64,000 nucleotides of DNA from an uncultured Flammeovirgaceae bacterium (GTDB taxonomy: Bacteria > Bacteroidota > Bacteroidia > Cytophagales > Cyclobacteriaceae), in NCBI GenBank assembly GCA_937884755.1, contig CAKZYJ010000470.1, positions 1-64,000 on the forward strand. The letters are read 5' to 3'. Numbering within the stretch: the stretch's first letter is position 1; each line of letters starts with the position of its first letter. Shown in pieces: positions 1-9,931 of the stretch. Made by a program: the position numbers and the translations under genes. Under the pieces are notes generated by a model. That model was not told the origin of the DNA and made no database searches. It saw only the letters and a list, made by a program, of their open reading frames with translations.

Positions 1-1
1 T

Positions 2-70
2 TTAACGCTAGGTTTATACCGCAAATTCGGTCAACCTATTTCAGGCATAGACAATGAAATAAACTTGTAA
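2..70 (+). CDS. C-terminal end of a CDS truncated by the window start (…LTLGLYRKFGQPISGIDNEINL*)
   Basis: Frame 2 is open from the window edge to TAA at 68-70; the short peptide resembles the last strand of an outer-membrane barrel. Confidence 0.3.
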   Translation, partial: LTLGLYRKFGQPISGIDNEINL

Positions 71-88
71 CCTGTAACTTTTTAACTT

Positions 89-1654
89 TTAACTATCAGC
101 TTCGGCGGCTTCTCGGATTTGAGGTAAAATGTCTTGCTGCTCTAGCGGGTACGGCAAGTAACGGTCAGTGGCTGGGTCATAGCTTCGGCCGGCGTAGTTT
201 AGCTCGTCGGTTCGGTTGTAGCGGGTCAGGTCGTAGAAGCGAATTCCCCACTCGGTACTGAACTCAGCAAATTTTTCATCCAGTACATCGTCTATCGTTA
301 CTCCACTCAATGGAGCCATTCCCACCCTGGCCCGTACCGTGTTTACCGCTTCATCGGCAGTAATCGAGGAGCTGGTAGCCCCGTTCACTAAGGCTTCGGC
401 GTGCATCAGCAATATTTCTGAGTAGCGAATGACCTGGAAATTATTATTCTCGCCGTAGGTGAACCGACCGGGCGTAAGCTGGTCGGAAGGCAAGTAAAAC
501 TTACCACTCAGAAAGTTGTAACGAGGATGATTGTTGAATGTGTCGCTCGATTGGGTAGTGTTAGAAACCCAGTCGGGCAACGTGGCGTAGTTCGGGTCTG
601 ACTGAATTTCGGCAATCCCATCGGGCGTGAACAAGACAGTGGTTTCTAATCGTTCGCGCTCACCGCGGTCGAGCATAAATTTGATATACTTCACACTAGG
701 CTCGTAGAAGCCCCAGCCACCCCCGGCACCTTCCACCGCCGGAGTCCAGTCGGAGGGGCCGAAGAAGTTCCACAGGTAGCGAGTCCGGGTTCCGGATGCC
801 ATACCAAAATCTGAGTACTGCAACTCCAACAAGCTTTCGTCGCTCAGCTTACCGGGTATTTTGAACAGTTGGTAGTAGTCTTCCATGAGCGAGAAGGCAT
901 TAGCACCGATAATCTGGCTGGTAGCATCGGCCACCGCTTGGTAATCTTGTAGTTCCAGATGGGCCATCGCCTTTACTGCTAATGCCGTGTGTCGGGTTAT
1001 GCCGCCGGGTATGTCGGTTCGTTCGTTAGGCCGTACGTTGGGCAGTAGGGGAATGGCTTCATCCATCTGGGCTGATAGGTGCTGCATCGCCTCTTCAAAT
1101 GAGCTGAGCTCAATATCAAATAGGGCACTTGGTGCGGAGGATTCGGGGATTAATATACGCTCCCACAATCGGGCCAGTTGCAGCATCTCAAAGGCCCGCA
1201 TCACTTTAATTTCGGCAATGTACTGGTCAGCAGTGGCGGCATCGGCCCCGGCTTCCCGGTACCGTTCAATTTCTTCCATCGCCCCGTGCCAATACAAAAT
1301 ATCAGAATATAAGTTGAGCCAGGAATTATTGTACATCCAAAAAACACGATTGTACCGGAACTCATCTGTTTCAATCAGGGGCTCTTGGTCACCGGCGGCG
1401 TTCACATCATCGCCTCGTACCGAAATAATCGGAAAGGTCTCCCACTGTAAATTGTTCAGTTCGGCGTAGGAGCCGTAGAGCATCAGAATCATATTTTCCG
1501 ACTGGCTGTAGTCGGTATTATCTACGATGTCCTGATTTTGTAGGGGCTGATCTAGCTGCTCTTCACAAGCTACGGCCACGAAAAGAGCCAGTATTAGTGC
1601 TGGTAAGCGATAGATTTTCTTATAAAATTTCATGATACTATTCATTTGAGTCAA
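89..1654 (-). CDS. SusD/RagB family nutrient-binding outer membrane lipoprotein
   Basis: Lipoprotein signal (LILALFVAVAC), SusD-like C-terminus (RYSEILLMHAEALVNG, FAEFSTEWGIRFYDLTRY), adjacent SusC. Confidence 0.95.
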   Translation of the reverse strand: MTQMNSIMKFYKKIYRLPALILALFVAVACEEQLDQPLQNQDIVDNTDYSQSENMILMLYGSYAELNNLQWETFPIISVRGDDVNAAGDQEPLIETDEFRYNRVFWMYNNSWLNLYSDILYWHGAMEEIERYREAGADAATADQYIAEIKVMRAFEMLQLARLWERILIPESSAPSALFDIELSSFEEAMQHLSAQMDEAIPLLPNVRPNERTDIPGGITRHTALAVKAMAHLELQDYQAVADATSQIIGANAFSLMEDYYQLFKIPGKLSDESLLELQYSDFGMASGTRTRYLWNFFGPSDWTPAVEGAGGGWGFYEPSVKYIKFMLDRGERERLETTVLFTPDGIAEIQSDPNYATLPDWVSNTTQSSDTFNNHPRYNFLSGKFYLPSDQLTPGRFTYGENNNFQVIRYSEILLMHAEALVNGATSSSITADEAVNTVRARVGMAPLSGVTIDDVLDEKFAEFSTEWGIRFYDLTRYNRTDELNYAGRSYDPATDRYLPYPLEQQDILPQIREAAEADS

Positions 1655-1657
1655 TTG

Positions 1658-4600
1658 CTAAAGAGTAATGTTCAATCCAATGGTGTAAACAGCCGGAATG
1701 GGATACACTTGACGGTCAATGCCATCATCTACTTCTGGGTTGAAGCCATTGTAGTTGAAGACTGTTAGCGGCCGCTCGGCGGTCAGGGTCAGTCGGGTTT
1801 TGGGTAAGTTTTCACCGTACCAGTCTTGTTGGGAGAACAGGTACGATAAACGTACGTTCTGAATTCGGAAATAGGTGCCATCTTCTACAAAGTAATCGCT
1901 CATATTCTGGTTCCAGCCCTTTCGTAGTCCAGCTGCCGAGGGATAGCGGTTGGATGTACCCGGACCACGCCATAAGTTGTTAACCAGCTCGGCATCCAGG
2001 TTGGTATCGTTGGTAAAAATAATTTCTCCCCGTTTGCGGTTCAGAATTTGATGCCCGGATTGTCCCTGAAAGTTAGCAGTCAAGTTGAAATTCTTGTACG
2101 AAAGCCCAAAGTTGAAGCCGTAAGTTAGGTTAGGAAGATAAGACCCCAGCACCACGCGGTCATCGGCATCTACTACTCCATCGCCGTTCTGGTCGCGGAA
2201 GAAAAAATCGCCGGGTTCCAAACTGTTATCGGTGATAAACTCCTGGGTGTAGCCACTGCTGTTGATTTGGTCTTCATCTTGGAATACACCTACCACTTCG
2301 TAGCCGTAGAAAGCCTCAAAAGGTTCCCCTAAAATGGAGCGTTGTCGAAACTCTGCTGAGCCGTGGTTCAAACTTTCTGCTCCACCCAAACTCAGTACTT
2401 CGTTGTTTAGCGTAGCTAGGTTACCACCAATGCTGTAGGAGAACCCATTAAGAAAGTTATCGCTCCAGTTTAGGCTAAGCTCTAAGCCTTCGTTGCGGAT
2501 TTCGCCCCGGCTGCGTCGCTCGGTATCCCGAAATACCGGGGGGATGATGCCCACCGCCAGGTTCTCTGTATCCCGAATGAAATAGTCCGCCTCCAACGAT
2601 AGGCGCTCATTGAACAGACGGGAGGTAATTCCAACATTGATCTCTTCGGTCGTTTCCCAGCGTTCAATCAGGTCAAAGGTAGGGCGCAAGCGACGCCCGG
2701 TAACCAATACACCGTCAATGGCGGTAGTAGTTTCTTCCAAAGTGGGTGCTCCCACCGCCGGGCGGATGTTATCGTTACCCAGTTGTCCCCAACTTCCTCG
2801 TAGTTTGAGGAAATCGATGAAGTTAACGTTAAAGAAATTCTCTTCTGAGAGCACCCAGCCCGCTCCGAAGGTGAAGAAATCGCCCCACTGCTGCTGGAAC
2901 TTATTGTTACCATCGCGACGGTAAGTAGTATACAGCAGGTAACGGTCATCGTAGTTATAGGCTATCCGGCCAAAGAACGATTGAAAGAACAGTTGACCGT
3001 TAATCGTGCGGTTACCGAAAATATCCTCATTATCTCCGTCGGTACCCGTAGCATCGCCAATGTTGTCAACATTAAAGTTCAAAGCCCGGGATAGGTACCA
3101 CAGCTCTTCCTGGTCGCGACTCGGGTTAGGCGAAATATCTTCTCCTTCAACGAATAGAAGCTCAGCGTACTCACTGCGGTAGGAGTAGCCACCCACCACG
3201 GTTAGAAAATGATCACCGAAATTATTTTCGTAAGTCAGGAAGTTATCCCAAACCTGATCAAACGTCGCCAGATTATTACGTCGAATAGACGAAAGGAAAT
3301 CCTGTACCCCATCGGCGTAGGCAAAATTCACGTTCCTAGCGGTTCGTCCTTCTAGACTGTAGTTGTACGATGAGCGGAAGGAAAGTATGTTGGGTATAAT
3401 GTCAATTTCGCCGTAGATGTTTCCGTTCACCGTACCCGTTTGGTTGCGATCATCATTATACAACAGCGGGTAAAGTGGGCTCTGACTGTTTCGGTAGCCA
3501 ATGAGCTGAGCATTGGATAATTGATCCTCATTGGCCGTGTTCAATGGGTCGTAGGGCGGTAGGATGGGTACGGCAAAGTAGCTCCGGAACCAAGCCGCAT
3601 TATCGCCTACAAATTGCTGGGAGGTGCTTACGTTAAAGTTCCCACCTACCGTTAGCCAGTCCTTTACCTTGGAGTCGAGCTTGGTGCGGAAGTTGAGCCG
3701 GGTGAAGTCATTGCGGGCTGATTTCAACAATCCCTGTTGGTTAAAGTAGCTGGCACCGATGGAATAGCGGGTTTTGGCTCCGCCGCCGTTGAAGCTCAGC
3801 GTATGGTTCTGGATGCTAGCCGGTTCCATAATCTCTCGGTACCAATCGATGTTTACATTGGGTACATTGGGGTTGATACGGCTACGACCGAAGCGCTGCA
3901 TGGCATTATCCACAAAAGCAATGTCAGCATCCGAACCGGTCTCGTTCACGTAGCGCACGAACTGCTCAGAGTTAGCCATTTGCAGTACGTTCTGCGGGTT
4001 TTGGATGCCATAGTAGCCGTCGTACACGATTTCTGGAGCTTGCTCAAAGTCACCCGACTTGGTTTCAATCAGCACTACTCCGTTAGCCGCCCTCACTCCG
4101 TAAATAGCGGAAGCCGAGGCATCTTTCAGCACCGAAAGTGTCTCAATATCGTTGGGGTTAAGGAAGTCAATATTGTCGAAGAACATACCGTCTACCACGT
4201 ACAGCGGAGCGGCATCGCCTTCAAACGAACCAATACCCCGTACCCGTACTGTAGGCGAAGCACCCGGAGCCCCGCTGCTTACAATCTGTACCCCGGCTAC
4301 CCGTCCCTGAAGGGCTTGCATCGCTTGGGCGGTAGGGGTCTGCTGAATTTCTTCGGCATCTACCGTGGAAATTGCGGAAGTAAGATCTTTTTCTTCCAGG
4401 GTTCCGTACCCAACGACCACAATTTCGGAAAGAGAAGTGATGCTGGGAGCCAGAGCAACATCAATTACGGTCTGGTTTCCCACTCTAATCTCTTCAGTCT
4501 CGTAGCCTACCGAAGAAAACGCCAGCGTATCCTCGGGAGCCGCTTCAATGCGGTAGTTCCCATCCAGATCAGTCACCGTTCCGGTAGCAGTACCTTTAAG

Positions 4601-5188
4601 GATAACGTTGACTCCGGGCAGTGTACTATTGTCGGTTAAGTCGGTGACCGTACCGGTAACTACTACTAGTACACTACGGCGGGTTGCGTCCCAGCGAGTG
4701 AAACTTCGGGCTACAATGGGGGGGGACTCCTCGAGAGAAGATGCTTTCTTAACTGATTTTCGCTCTACTTTGGGTAGCTTAGACTGCTTCTGAAGAATGT
4801 AGTAATTCTCCTGAAACTGCCGAAACTGTAAACCCATCGGTTGAACAACCTGCCGCAAAGTACGCTCTAGCTCGTCTTTAGGTACGTTAAGCACCCGCTG
4901 AGCCTGTTGCACGTTTATTTTCTTGTCGTTTACCAGGTCGCTTTGGTAGGTGATTTTGATGTCGTGCTTTTTCTCCACCTCGAACAATACCTGCTTAAGG
5001 TCCTGAGAAGAACTCTGAGCTTGAGCGGGAGAAGCAGTTGCTGAAGCTGTCCAACGGGCAGCTAGCTCTTGCCCTTGGGCTATCGGCGTGAACACGGTCG
5101 GAGTGAATACACTCAAGGTTGTGAATAAAAGAAAAAGTAAAATGCTCAGCCTGGCTGACCGTCTTAGATAGGGTACTGATGTTCTCAT
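1658..5188 (-). CDS. SusC/RagA family TonB-linked outer membrane protein with STN and carboxypeptidase-regulatory-like domains
   Basis: STN region (KKHDIKITYQSDLV), TGTVTDL…LPGVNVILKGT…G, plug (YGTLEEKDLTSAISTV…PTAQAMQALQGRVAGVQI), barrel to C-terminus. Confidence 0.96.
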   Translation of the reverse strand: MRTSVPYLRRSARLSILLFLLFTTLSVFTPTVFTPIAQGQELAARWTASATASPAQAQSSSQDLKQVLFEVEKKHDIKITYQSDLVNDKKINVQQAQRVLNVPKDELERTLRQVVQPMGLQFRQFQENYYILQKQSKLPKVERKSVKKASSLEESPPIVARSFTRWDATRRSVLVVVTGTVTDLTDNSTLPGVNVILKGTATGTVTDLDGNYRIEAAPEDTLAFSSVGYETEEIRVGNQTVIDVALAPSITSLSEIVVVGYGTLEEKDLTSAISTVDAEEIQQTPTAQAMQALQGRVAGVQIVSSGAPGASPTVRVRGIGSFEGDAAPLYVVDGMFFDNIDFLNPNDIETLSVLKDASASAIYGVRAANGVVLIETKSGDFEQAPEIVYDGYYGIQNPQNVLQMANSEQFVRYVNETGSDADIAFVDNAMQRFGRSRINPNVPNVNIDWYREIMEPASIQNHTLSFNGGGAKTRYSIGASYFNQQGLLKSARNDFTRLNFRTKLDSKVKDWLTVGGNFNVSTSQQFVGDNAAWFRSYFAVPILPPYDPLNTANEDQLSNAQLIGYRNSQSPLYPLLYNDDRNQTGTVNGNIYGEIDIIPNILSFRSSYNYSLEGRTARNVNFAYADGVQDFLSSIRRNNLATFDQVWDNFLTYENNFGDHFLTVVGGYSYRSEYAELLFVEGEDISPNPSRDQEELWYLSRALNFNVDNIGDATGTDGDNEDIFGNRTINGQLFFQSFFGRIAYNYDDRYLLYTTYRRDGNNKFQQQWGDFFTFGAGWVLSEENFFNVNFIDFLKLRGSWGQLGNDNIRPAVGAPTLEETTTAIDGVLVTGRRLRPTFDLIERWETTEEINVGITSRLFNERLSLEADYFIRDTENLAVGIIPPVFRDTERRSRGEIRNEGLELSLNWSDNFLNGFSYSIGGNLATLNNEVLSLGGAESLNHGSAEFRQRSILGEPFEAFYGYEVVGVFQDEDQINSSGYTQEFITDNSLEPGDFFFRDQNGDGVVDADDRVVLGSYLPNLTYGFNFGLSYKNFNLTANFQGQSGHQILNRKRGEIIFTNDTNLDAELVNNLWRGPGTSNRYPSAAGLRKGWNQNMSDYFVEDGTYFRIQNVRLSYLFSQQDWYGENLPKTRLTLTAERPLTVFNYNGFNPEVDDGIDRQVYPIPAVYTIGLNITL

Positions 5189-5252
5189 AGCGTAATCATG
5201 GAGTTGTTAGGTTTCACTTGGTATAGCAGTTGTTTATAGGTAGAAATAAGGT

Positions 5253-6209
5253 TTACTCCCGGAGTTGTATTTGCCCGCCCTCGTCCCGAGCCTGAATTCC
5301 GAAAATTTCGCTTAACAGCGCCAGCAGAGTGTCAATATCATTGTTGGGTAGCGTACCAGTAAGCTTGAGTTGCCGGATGCTATCGCTCTGAATAATTACC
5401 GGTATGCCGTACAGATCCTCGATGGTTTGAGCGACTATCTCCAGCGGTGTTTCGTTGAAAACTAACTCATTATTTCGCCAGGCGGTAACCGGTGCAGTAG
5501 CTACTTTGGTGAGCGAAAAACTGAGATCTTTAGTAAGTATGGCCTGATCGCCGGGTTGCAGAATAACATCGGCGATTTCGCCCGGTGAATCTCCCAACGC
5601 ATTAAGTTTTACTTTACCAACATCCAGGGTTACCTGGGTAGTACCGCGCCTACTTTGTACATTAAACTCAGTTCCCAATACCTCCACGGTGAGGTTATCG
5701 GTGAAAACCGTAAACGATTGATCGTTGGCTAAATGCTGTACCGAAAAGTAAGCCTCTCCCTCCAGCCAGATTTTCCGGGGGGAATCAGCCTGCCACTGCC
5801 GGTTGTAGCGTACGGAAGAGTTACCGTTAAGCACCACAGTAGATTGATCGGGTAGCACGATAGTGCGAGTTTCGCCGAATCCGGCGGTCTGGATTACCGT
5901 ACTGTTTGCCCAAAAGTAGTAAACCAATACGGAGCTGATTAGTATCCCCGCCACGCTGGCGGCTATCTTCCAGGTGAGTACTGTCCGGCGGAGCGGTAAA
6001 CGAGCAGAAATTTGCTGATAGAGTGCTTCTGACTGTTGGGAAGATAGTGGCTGAGTGCCACGAAGCTCCTGCCAGATTTGCTGAATAACCTCTTCGTATT
6101 CTTTTGCTTCGGGGTGGGCTTGCAGATAATCGAGCAGTTCTTCTAACTCAGCCCGACTACACTGGCGAGCAAAGTACTTTTGGAGTAGCTGCTGCGGATT
6201 TTGAGACAT
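5253..6209 (-). CDS. FecR family anti-sigma factor
   Basis: TM segment, FecR core (TIVLPDQSTVVLNGNSSVRY…WLEGEAYFSV), located between ECF sigma and SusC. Confidence 0.93.
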   Translation of the reverse strand: MSQNPQQLLQKYFARQCSRAELEELLDYLQAHPEAKEYEEVIQQIWQELRGTQPLSSQQSEALYQQISARLPLRRTVLTWKIAASVAGILISSVLVYYFWANSTVIQTAGFGETRTIVLPDQSTVVLNGNSSVRYNRQWQADSPRKIWLEGEAYFSVQHLANDQSFTVFTDNLTVEVLGTEFNVQSRRGTTQVTLDVGKVKLNALGDSPGEIADVILQPGDQAILTKDLSFSLTKVATAPVTAWRNNELVFNETPLEIVAQTIEDLYGIPVIIQSDSIRQLKLTGTLPNNDIDTLLALLSEIFGIQARDEGGQIQLRE

Positions 6210-6387
6210 AAATAGGTTTTATCTCTACTATCCGCTCAGTAAGCAAAAAGAAGATTAGCCGCTCTATTTTTCCATACTTTTTAAAATGAATAGCAGGTTA
6301 TTAGAATTTTTGTAGCAAAATACTCTGATGGTTTGAAATATTTTACTGAACTCGTTGGGGAGAAATTGGGAGCTTGGCCTACCTAAA

Positions 6388-6981
6388 TTAAAAAAACCGA
6401 GCGGCAAAGGCGAGCAGTAGCGCTAAGCTGAGGTCAGCGTGCCGTTTGAGATAGAGTTTAATGAATCGTAGAGCTTGGGCTAACTGCAAACGCACTGTTT
6501 GCGGGGTGATGCCCATATAAGCAGCAATCTCGCGAGTAGTCTTTCCTTGTTGCTGCGCCATCTCGTACACTAATTTACGTTTAGGGGGAAGCAGATCAAT
6601 GGCCTGTTGGGCAATGCTAGTATACTCAGCAAGTATCAGGTCCTGCTCTACCGTTGAGGCCGGAGGATTCATTTGTTGATATAAGTGTTCTCGCAAAGTT
6701 TTGTGCTGCGCTGCCTTTTGCAAAAACTTTAAGTTTTCGTTTTTGGCAATCTGGTAAAGGTAGGGCTCTAGCGGACGTTGAGGATCAATCTGAGTACGGT
6801 GCTGCCAAAGCTTAGTAAAAGTATTTTGTACTATCTCGAGTGCATCTTCCGGCGAATGAGTGAATTTTAGCGAGAAACCATAGATTTGCTGGTGATAGCG
6901 ATCATACACTACTCGGAAGGCGTCTTCTCGCCCTTTTTTCAGGCGATCGAGAACATTAAAAAAATTTTGATCACTACTCAT
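6388..6981 (-). CDS. RNA polymerase ECF sigma-70 factor (FecI-like, Bacteroidetes family)
   Basis: Region 2 (EIVQNTFTKLWQHR) and region 4 (LLPPKRKLVYEMAQQQGKTTREIAAYMGITPQTVRLQL). Confidence 0.92.
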   Translation of the reverse strand: MSSDQNFFNVLDRLKKGREDAFRVVYDRYHQQIYGFSLKFTHSPEDALEIVQNTFTKLWQHRTQIDPQRPLEPYLYQIAKNENLKFLQKAAQHKTLREHLYQQMNPPASTVEQDLILAEYTSIAQQAIDLLPPKRKLVYEMAQQQGKTTREIAAYMGITPQTVRLQLAQALRFIKLYLKRHADLSLALLLAFAARFF

Positions 6982-7393
6982 AGGCTTCCTCTACACTTTA
7001 AGCAATGATATAAATTTTACCAAAATCAAACAATTTTTTAAAATTATTTCAATTGAGGTTTCAGATATAACCTTGATTTTGGCATATAGTTTATTCAGGC
7101 AATCTCTTTCTGATTGACCATCGCCAACATTTCGTTATTGCCATTGATCTATAGATTTCAGTCTTAAAGGTAGTACGTATCATATATTTTGGTAACGTGA
7201 CCTAATCTAGTTCATATCTAATCGCTTCAGGTAAAACTCATGTTCTGATTAGCCCAACTAAACATTATCAAGCGTCTTTACCTAATAGAATCTGGGTTTA
7301 TTCCTTCCGGAATGGGAAATGCAAGGCAGTAGGTCGTATTACAGCCGTGCGGGCAAGAGCCGCTCGGATAAGCCTATAGATAGAAAGAGTGAG

Positions 7394-7432
7394 GCATAGC
7401 ACTAAAAACGAAAAAGCTAGTGCTTCGTATGC
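7394..7432. other. Intergenic stem-loop (GCAT-AGCACTA … TAGTGCT-…ATGC)
   Basis: Perfect 7-bp inverted repeat 7398-7404 / 7418-7424 with flanking GCAT/ATGC complementarity; a second hairpin lies at 7345-7367. Confidence 0.4.
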
Positions 7433-7469
7433 ATATCTATTATCGCAGATTTAACTACATTTTCTACTT

Positions 7470-8384
7470 TTGAATCGCTCAGTTAAAACATATGATACTA
7501 GAAGTTTTAGGGAAAACTTTCTCAATCTGAACTCGGATGTTAGCAAGTTTTTTGAGAGGGGGGATCAGGATTTTTTCTGCCTGCGAATAGAAGATATTGT
7601 TTCTCACGCAAAGGTTCCGGTTCCGCCTTCGCGCGAAAAGTGTCATACTCTGATTCTGGTTCAGGAGGGTTACTACGATCTCAAGTTAGGTACGCAAGAA
7701 TATCGGGTAGAAAATGGGGACTTAATCATTCAGCAAGCGGGGGCGATCTTTTCTATAGACCGAATTAATCGTGAAACCAAAGGTTTTACCTGCCACTTTC
7801 ACCCCGATACGTTGATTGGCAAATCAGGCAACCCAGCTATCTTAGCCGATTTCGCTTTTCTGAATATATGGGCTGATTCACTAGTGCGGTTTGATGAAAA
7901 TAGGCTTCCGTTTGTTACGACCCTCTTCCGGCGGCTACAGCTAGAATATACGCGTAGCCAGAAACCAGATTTCGCTATTATCCACGCCTACCTGCTGGCT
8001 TTGTTGTCAGAAATAAAAGCTTTAACGGATGCTGATGCCAAGGAATCAAAAAACGCAGCTCATTACCTGGTTCAGCGATTTAAGAAATCAATTCATACGA
8101 GAGTAAAAGATAATTTGAGTGTGCGTGATTTTGCTGCTCAGCTTAATGTTAGTCCTAATCACCTCAATAAATGCACTAAGCAGATCACTGGCTACTCGGC
8201 TTCCAGACTAATTGACGATACTAAAATCATGGAAGCTAAATATCTGCTGTATCAGACTAACCTCACAGTTAGCGAAATAGCCAATGAATTAGGGTTTCTC
8301 GATCCTTCCTACTTTAGCCGATTCTTTAAAAAGAGTGCGGGAGTAACGCCGGTGGAATATCGGAAAATGATTGAAAAGTCCTAA
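7470..8384 (+). CDS. AraC family transcriptional regulator
   Basis: C-terminal double HTH (LSVRDFAAQLNVSPNHLNK…TVSEIANELGFLDPSYFSRFFKKSAGVTPVEYRK); TTG start. Confidence 0.92.
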   Translation: MNRSVKTYDTRSFRENFLNLNSDVSKFFERGDQDFFCLRIEDIVSHAKVPVPPSREKCHTLILVQEGYYDLKLGTQEYRVENGDLIIQQAGAIFSIDRINRETKGFTCHFHPDTLIGKSGNPAILADFAFLNIWADSLVRFDENRLPFVTTLFRRLQLEYTRSQKPDFAIIHAYLLALLSEIKALTDADAKESKNAAHYLVQRFKKSIHTRVKDNLSVRDFAAQLNVSPNHLNKCTKQITGYSASRLIDDTKIMEAKYLLYQTNLTVSEIANELGFLDPSYFSRFFKKSAGVTPVEYRKMIEKS

Positions 8385-8451
8385 CAGTCGCACTATTTGT
8401 CCTAACCTGCTGATTGATTAGAATTGATCTTTGCTGGAGAATTTATCGCGT

Positions 8452-8916
8452 ATGTATCCAGCACTATTAACTATACACTCTTTATTCAGATGGCTAGTAT
8501 TGGTTTCTCTTTTGTTAGCAATTCTTCAGGCAGGAAGCGGGTATTTCAGAAATCGCTTATTCACCAGTACTGATAACAAAATCCGTCATTGGACCGCCAC
8601 CATAGCGCACATCCAGCTTATTATTGGAATCTTACTTTACATTAAAAGTCCCATCATTAGCTACTACTGGGCAAGTTCGGATAATTCAACGACTTCTTCC
8701 GATCCATCTTTCTTTGGATTATATCACTTTGGGTTTATGCTGTTGTCAATCATTATTCTAACCATTGGCTCGGCCAAAGCCAAACGAGAAAAGTCTGATA
8801 AGGCAAAGTTTAGAACGATGCTCGTTTGGTTTTCAGTCGCGTTACTGGTGATTCTGGTAGCAATTCCCTGGCCGTTTTCGCCCTGGGCTAATCGTCCCTA
8901 TATCCGAATATTTTAA
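8452..8916 (+). CDS. Conserved multi-pass membrane protein of unknown function
   Basis: Several hydrophobic helices; ATG at 8452 preferred over the TTG at 8431 of the ORF track. Confidence 0.6.
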   Translation: MYPALLTIHSLFRWLVLVSLLLAILQAGSGYFRNRLFTSTDNKIRHWTATIAHIQLIIGILLYIKSPIISYYWASSDNSTTSSDPSFFGLYHFGFMLLSIIILTIGSAKAKREKSDKAKFRTMLVWFSVALLVILVAIPWPFSPWANRPYIRIF

Positions 8917-8919
8917 TCT

Positions 8920-9237
8920 ATGTCACTTCTTAGTTCAAACATTGGTCGACTTCGGCTCTTAGCAATTCTAGAGGGAGCAACTCTGCTGATATTAGTATTC
9001 GTAGCGGTTCCCCTGCGCCGCATCTTTGATTATCCAACAGTATCTCAGGTTGTAGGCCCCATTCATGGTATCCTGTTTTTATTATTTGTATTTAATACGT
9101 TAAGTATAGGAGTGGAGAAGAATTGGAAATTCAGCCAAACTACCTGGAAAGTGCTTTTGGCTTGCTTAGTACCATTTGGCACATTTTACGTAGATCGTAA
9201 AATCCTAAAACCCATTTACGAGAAGGAGAAGCTATGA
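8920..9237 (+). CDS. DUF3817 domain-containing membrane protein
   Basis: GRLRLLAILEGATLLILVFVAVPLRR…GPIHGILFLLFV pattern typical of DUF3817. Confidence 0.75.
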   Translation: MSLLSSNIGRLRLLAILEGATLLILVFVAVPLRRIFDYPTVSQVVGPIHGILFLLFVFNTLSIGVEKNWKFSQTTWKVLLACLVPFGTFYVDRKILKPIYEKEKL

Positions 9238-9440
9238 AAGTATATGTTTTCAAAACATCGGTCAGTCATTCAGATCTTGATAGTGTAGAGAGAATAATAG
9301 ATACGCTTATTCCTCATACTCAGTGGAATTTTGATTTTGATGATTGTGATAATATCCTGAGGGTTGTAAGCAAGCGAGATATATCCGAAGTGGTATGTAC
9401 AGGATTAGCTAAGTTTGGCTACCTTTGCCAAGAGCTATAA
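9234..9440 (+). CDS. Small protein, possibly HMA-like ferredoxin fold without CxxC
   Basis: 4-bp ATGA overlap with the upstream CDS; MKVYVFKTSV…VERIID.L…W.FDFDDCDNILRV pattern. Confidence 0.55.
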   Translation: MKVYVFKTSVSHSDLDSVERIIDTLIPHTQWNFDFDDCDNILRVVSKRDISEVVCTGLAKFGYLCQEL

Positions 9441-9473
9441 TAATCTTGCGCTGTTTACTCTATTCCAAATGTT

Positions 9474-9923
9474 ATGCCCCACCTAGCCCAGCTGAATATT
9501 GGTAAGCTTCTTCATCCCATAGACCATCCAAAGATAAGCGAGTTCGTGGAGAGTATTGACCGGATTAACCGATTGGCAGAAAATAGTCCGGGTTTTGTCT
9601 GGCGGCTGAAAGATGAATCTGGCAACGCTACTGATTTTCATCCCTTTGGGAATCCGCTGATTATCGTGAATATGTCGGTTTGGGAGAGTGTCGAAGCGTT
9701 GAAGCAGTATGTTTACCGCTCCGATCACGTTAATATTATGCGTAAGCGCCACGAATGGTTTGAAAAGCACGATAAGCCATTTATGGTGCTCTGGTGGATT
9801 CCCGAAGGTCATTTGCCTACTGTGGAGGAAGCCAAGCAGCGTTTGGCACTTCTTCAAGAAAAGGGAGAGACAGCCGAAGCATTTACCTTTCGGAGGATAT
9901 TTGATCCGCCAATATTGACCTGA
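9474..9923 (+). CDS. DUF3291 domain-containing protein
   Basis: LAQLNIGKLLHPIDHPKISEFVESIDRINRLAENSPGFVWRL…LIVNMSVWESVEALKQYVYRSDH. Confidence 0.85.
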   Translation: MPHLAQLNIGKLLHPIDHPKISEFVESIDRINRLAENSPGFVWRLKDESGNATDFHPFGNPLIIVNMSVWESVEALKQYVYRSDHVNIMRKRHEWFEKHDKPFMVLWWIPEGHLPTVEEAKQRLALLQEKGETAEAFTFRRIFDPPILT

Positions 9924-9931
9924 TTTACGCT

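Noticed and set aside
3737-4639. 300-aa plus-strand ORF antisense to susC
   Set aside because: Shadow ORF inside a strongly supported SusC coding region; no recognisable domain. The same applies to the other overlapping ORFs at 987-1469, 2610-2924 and 4608-4793.
9483-9857. 124-aa minus-strand ORF and 9709-9918 plus-strand ORF
   Set aside because: Both overlap the DUF3291 CDS in alternative frames with no supporting domain.
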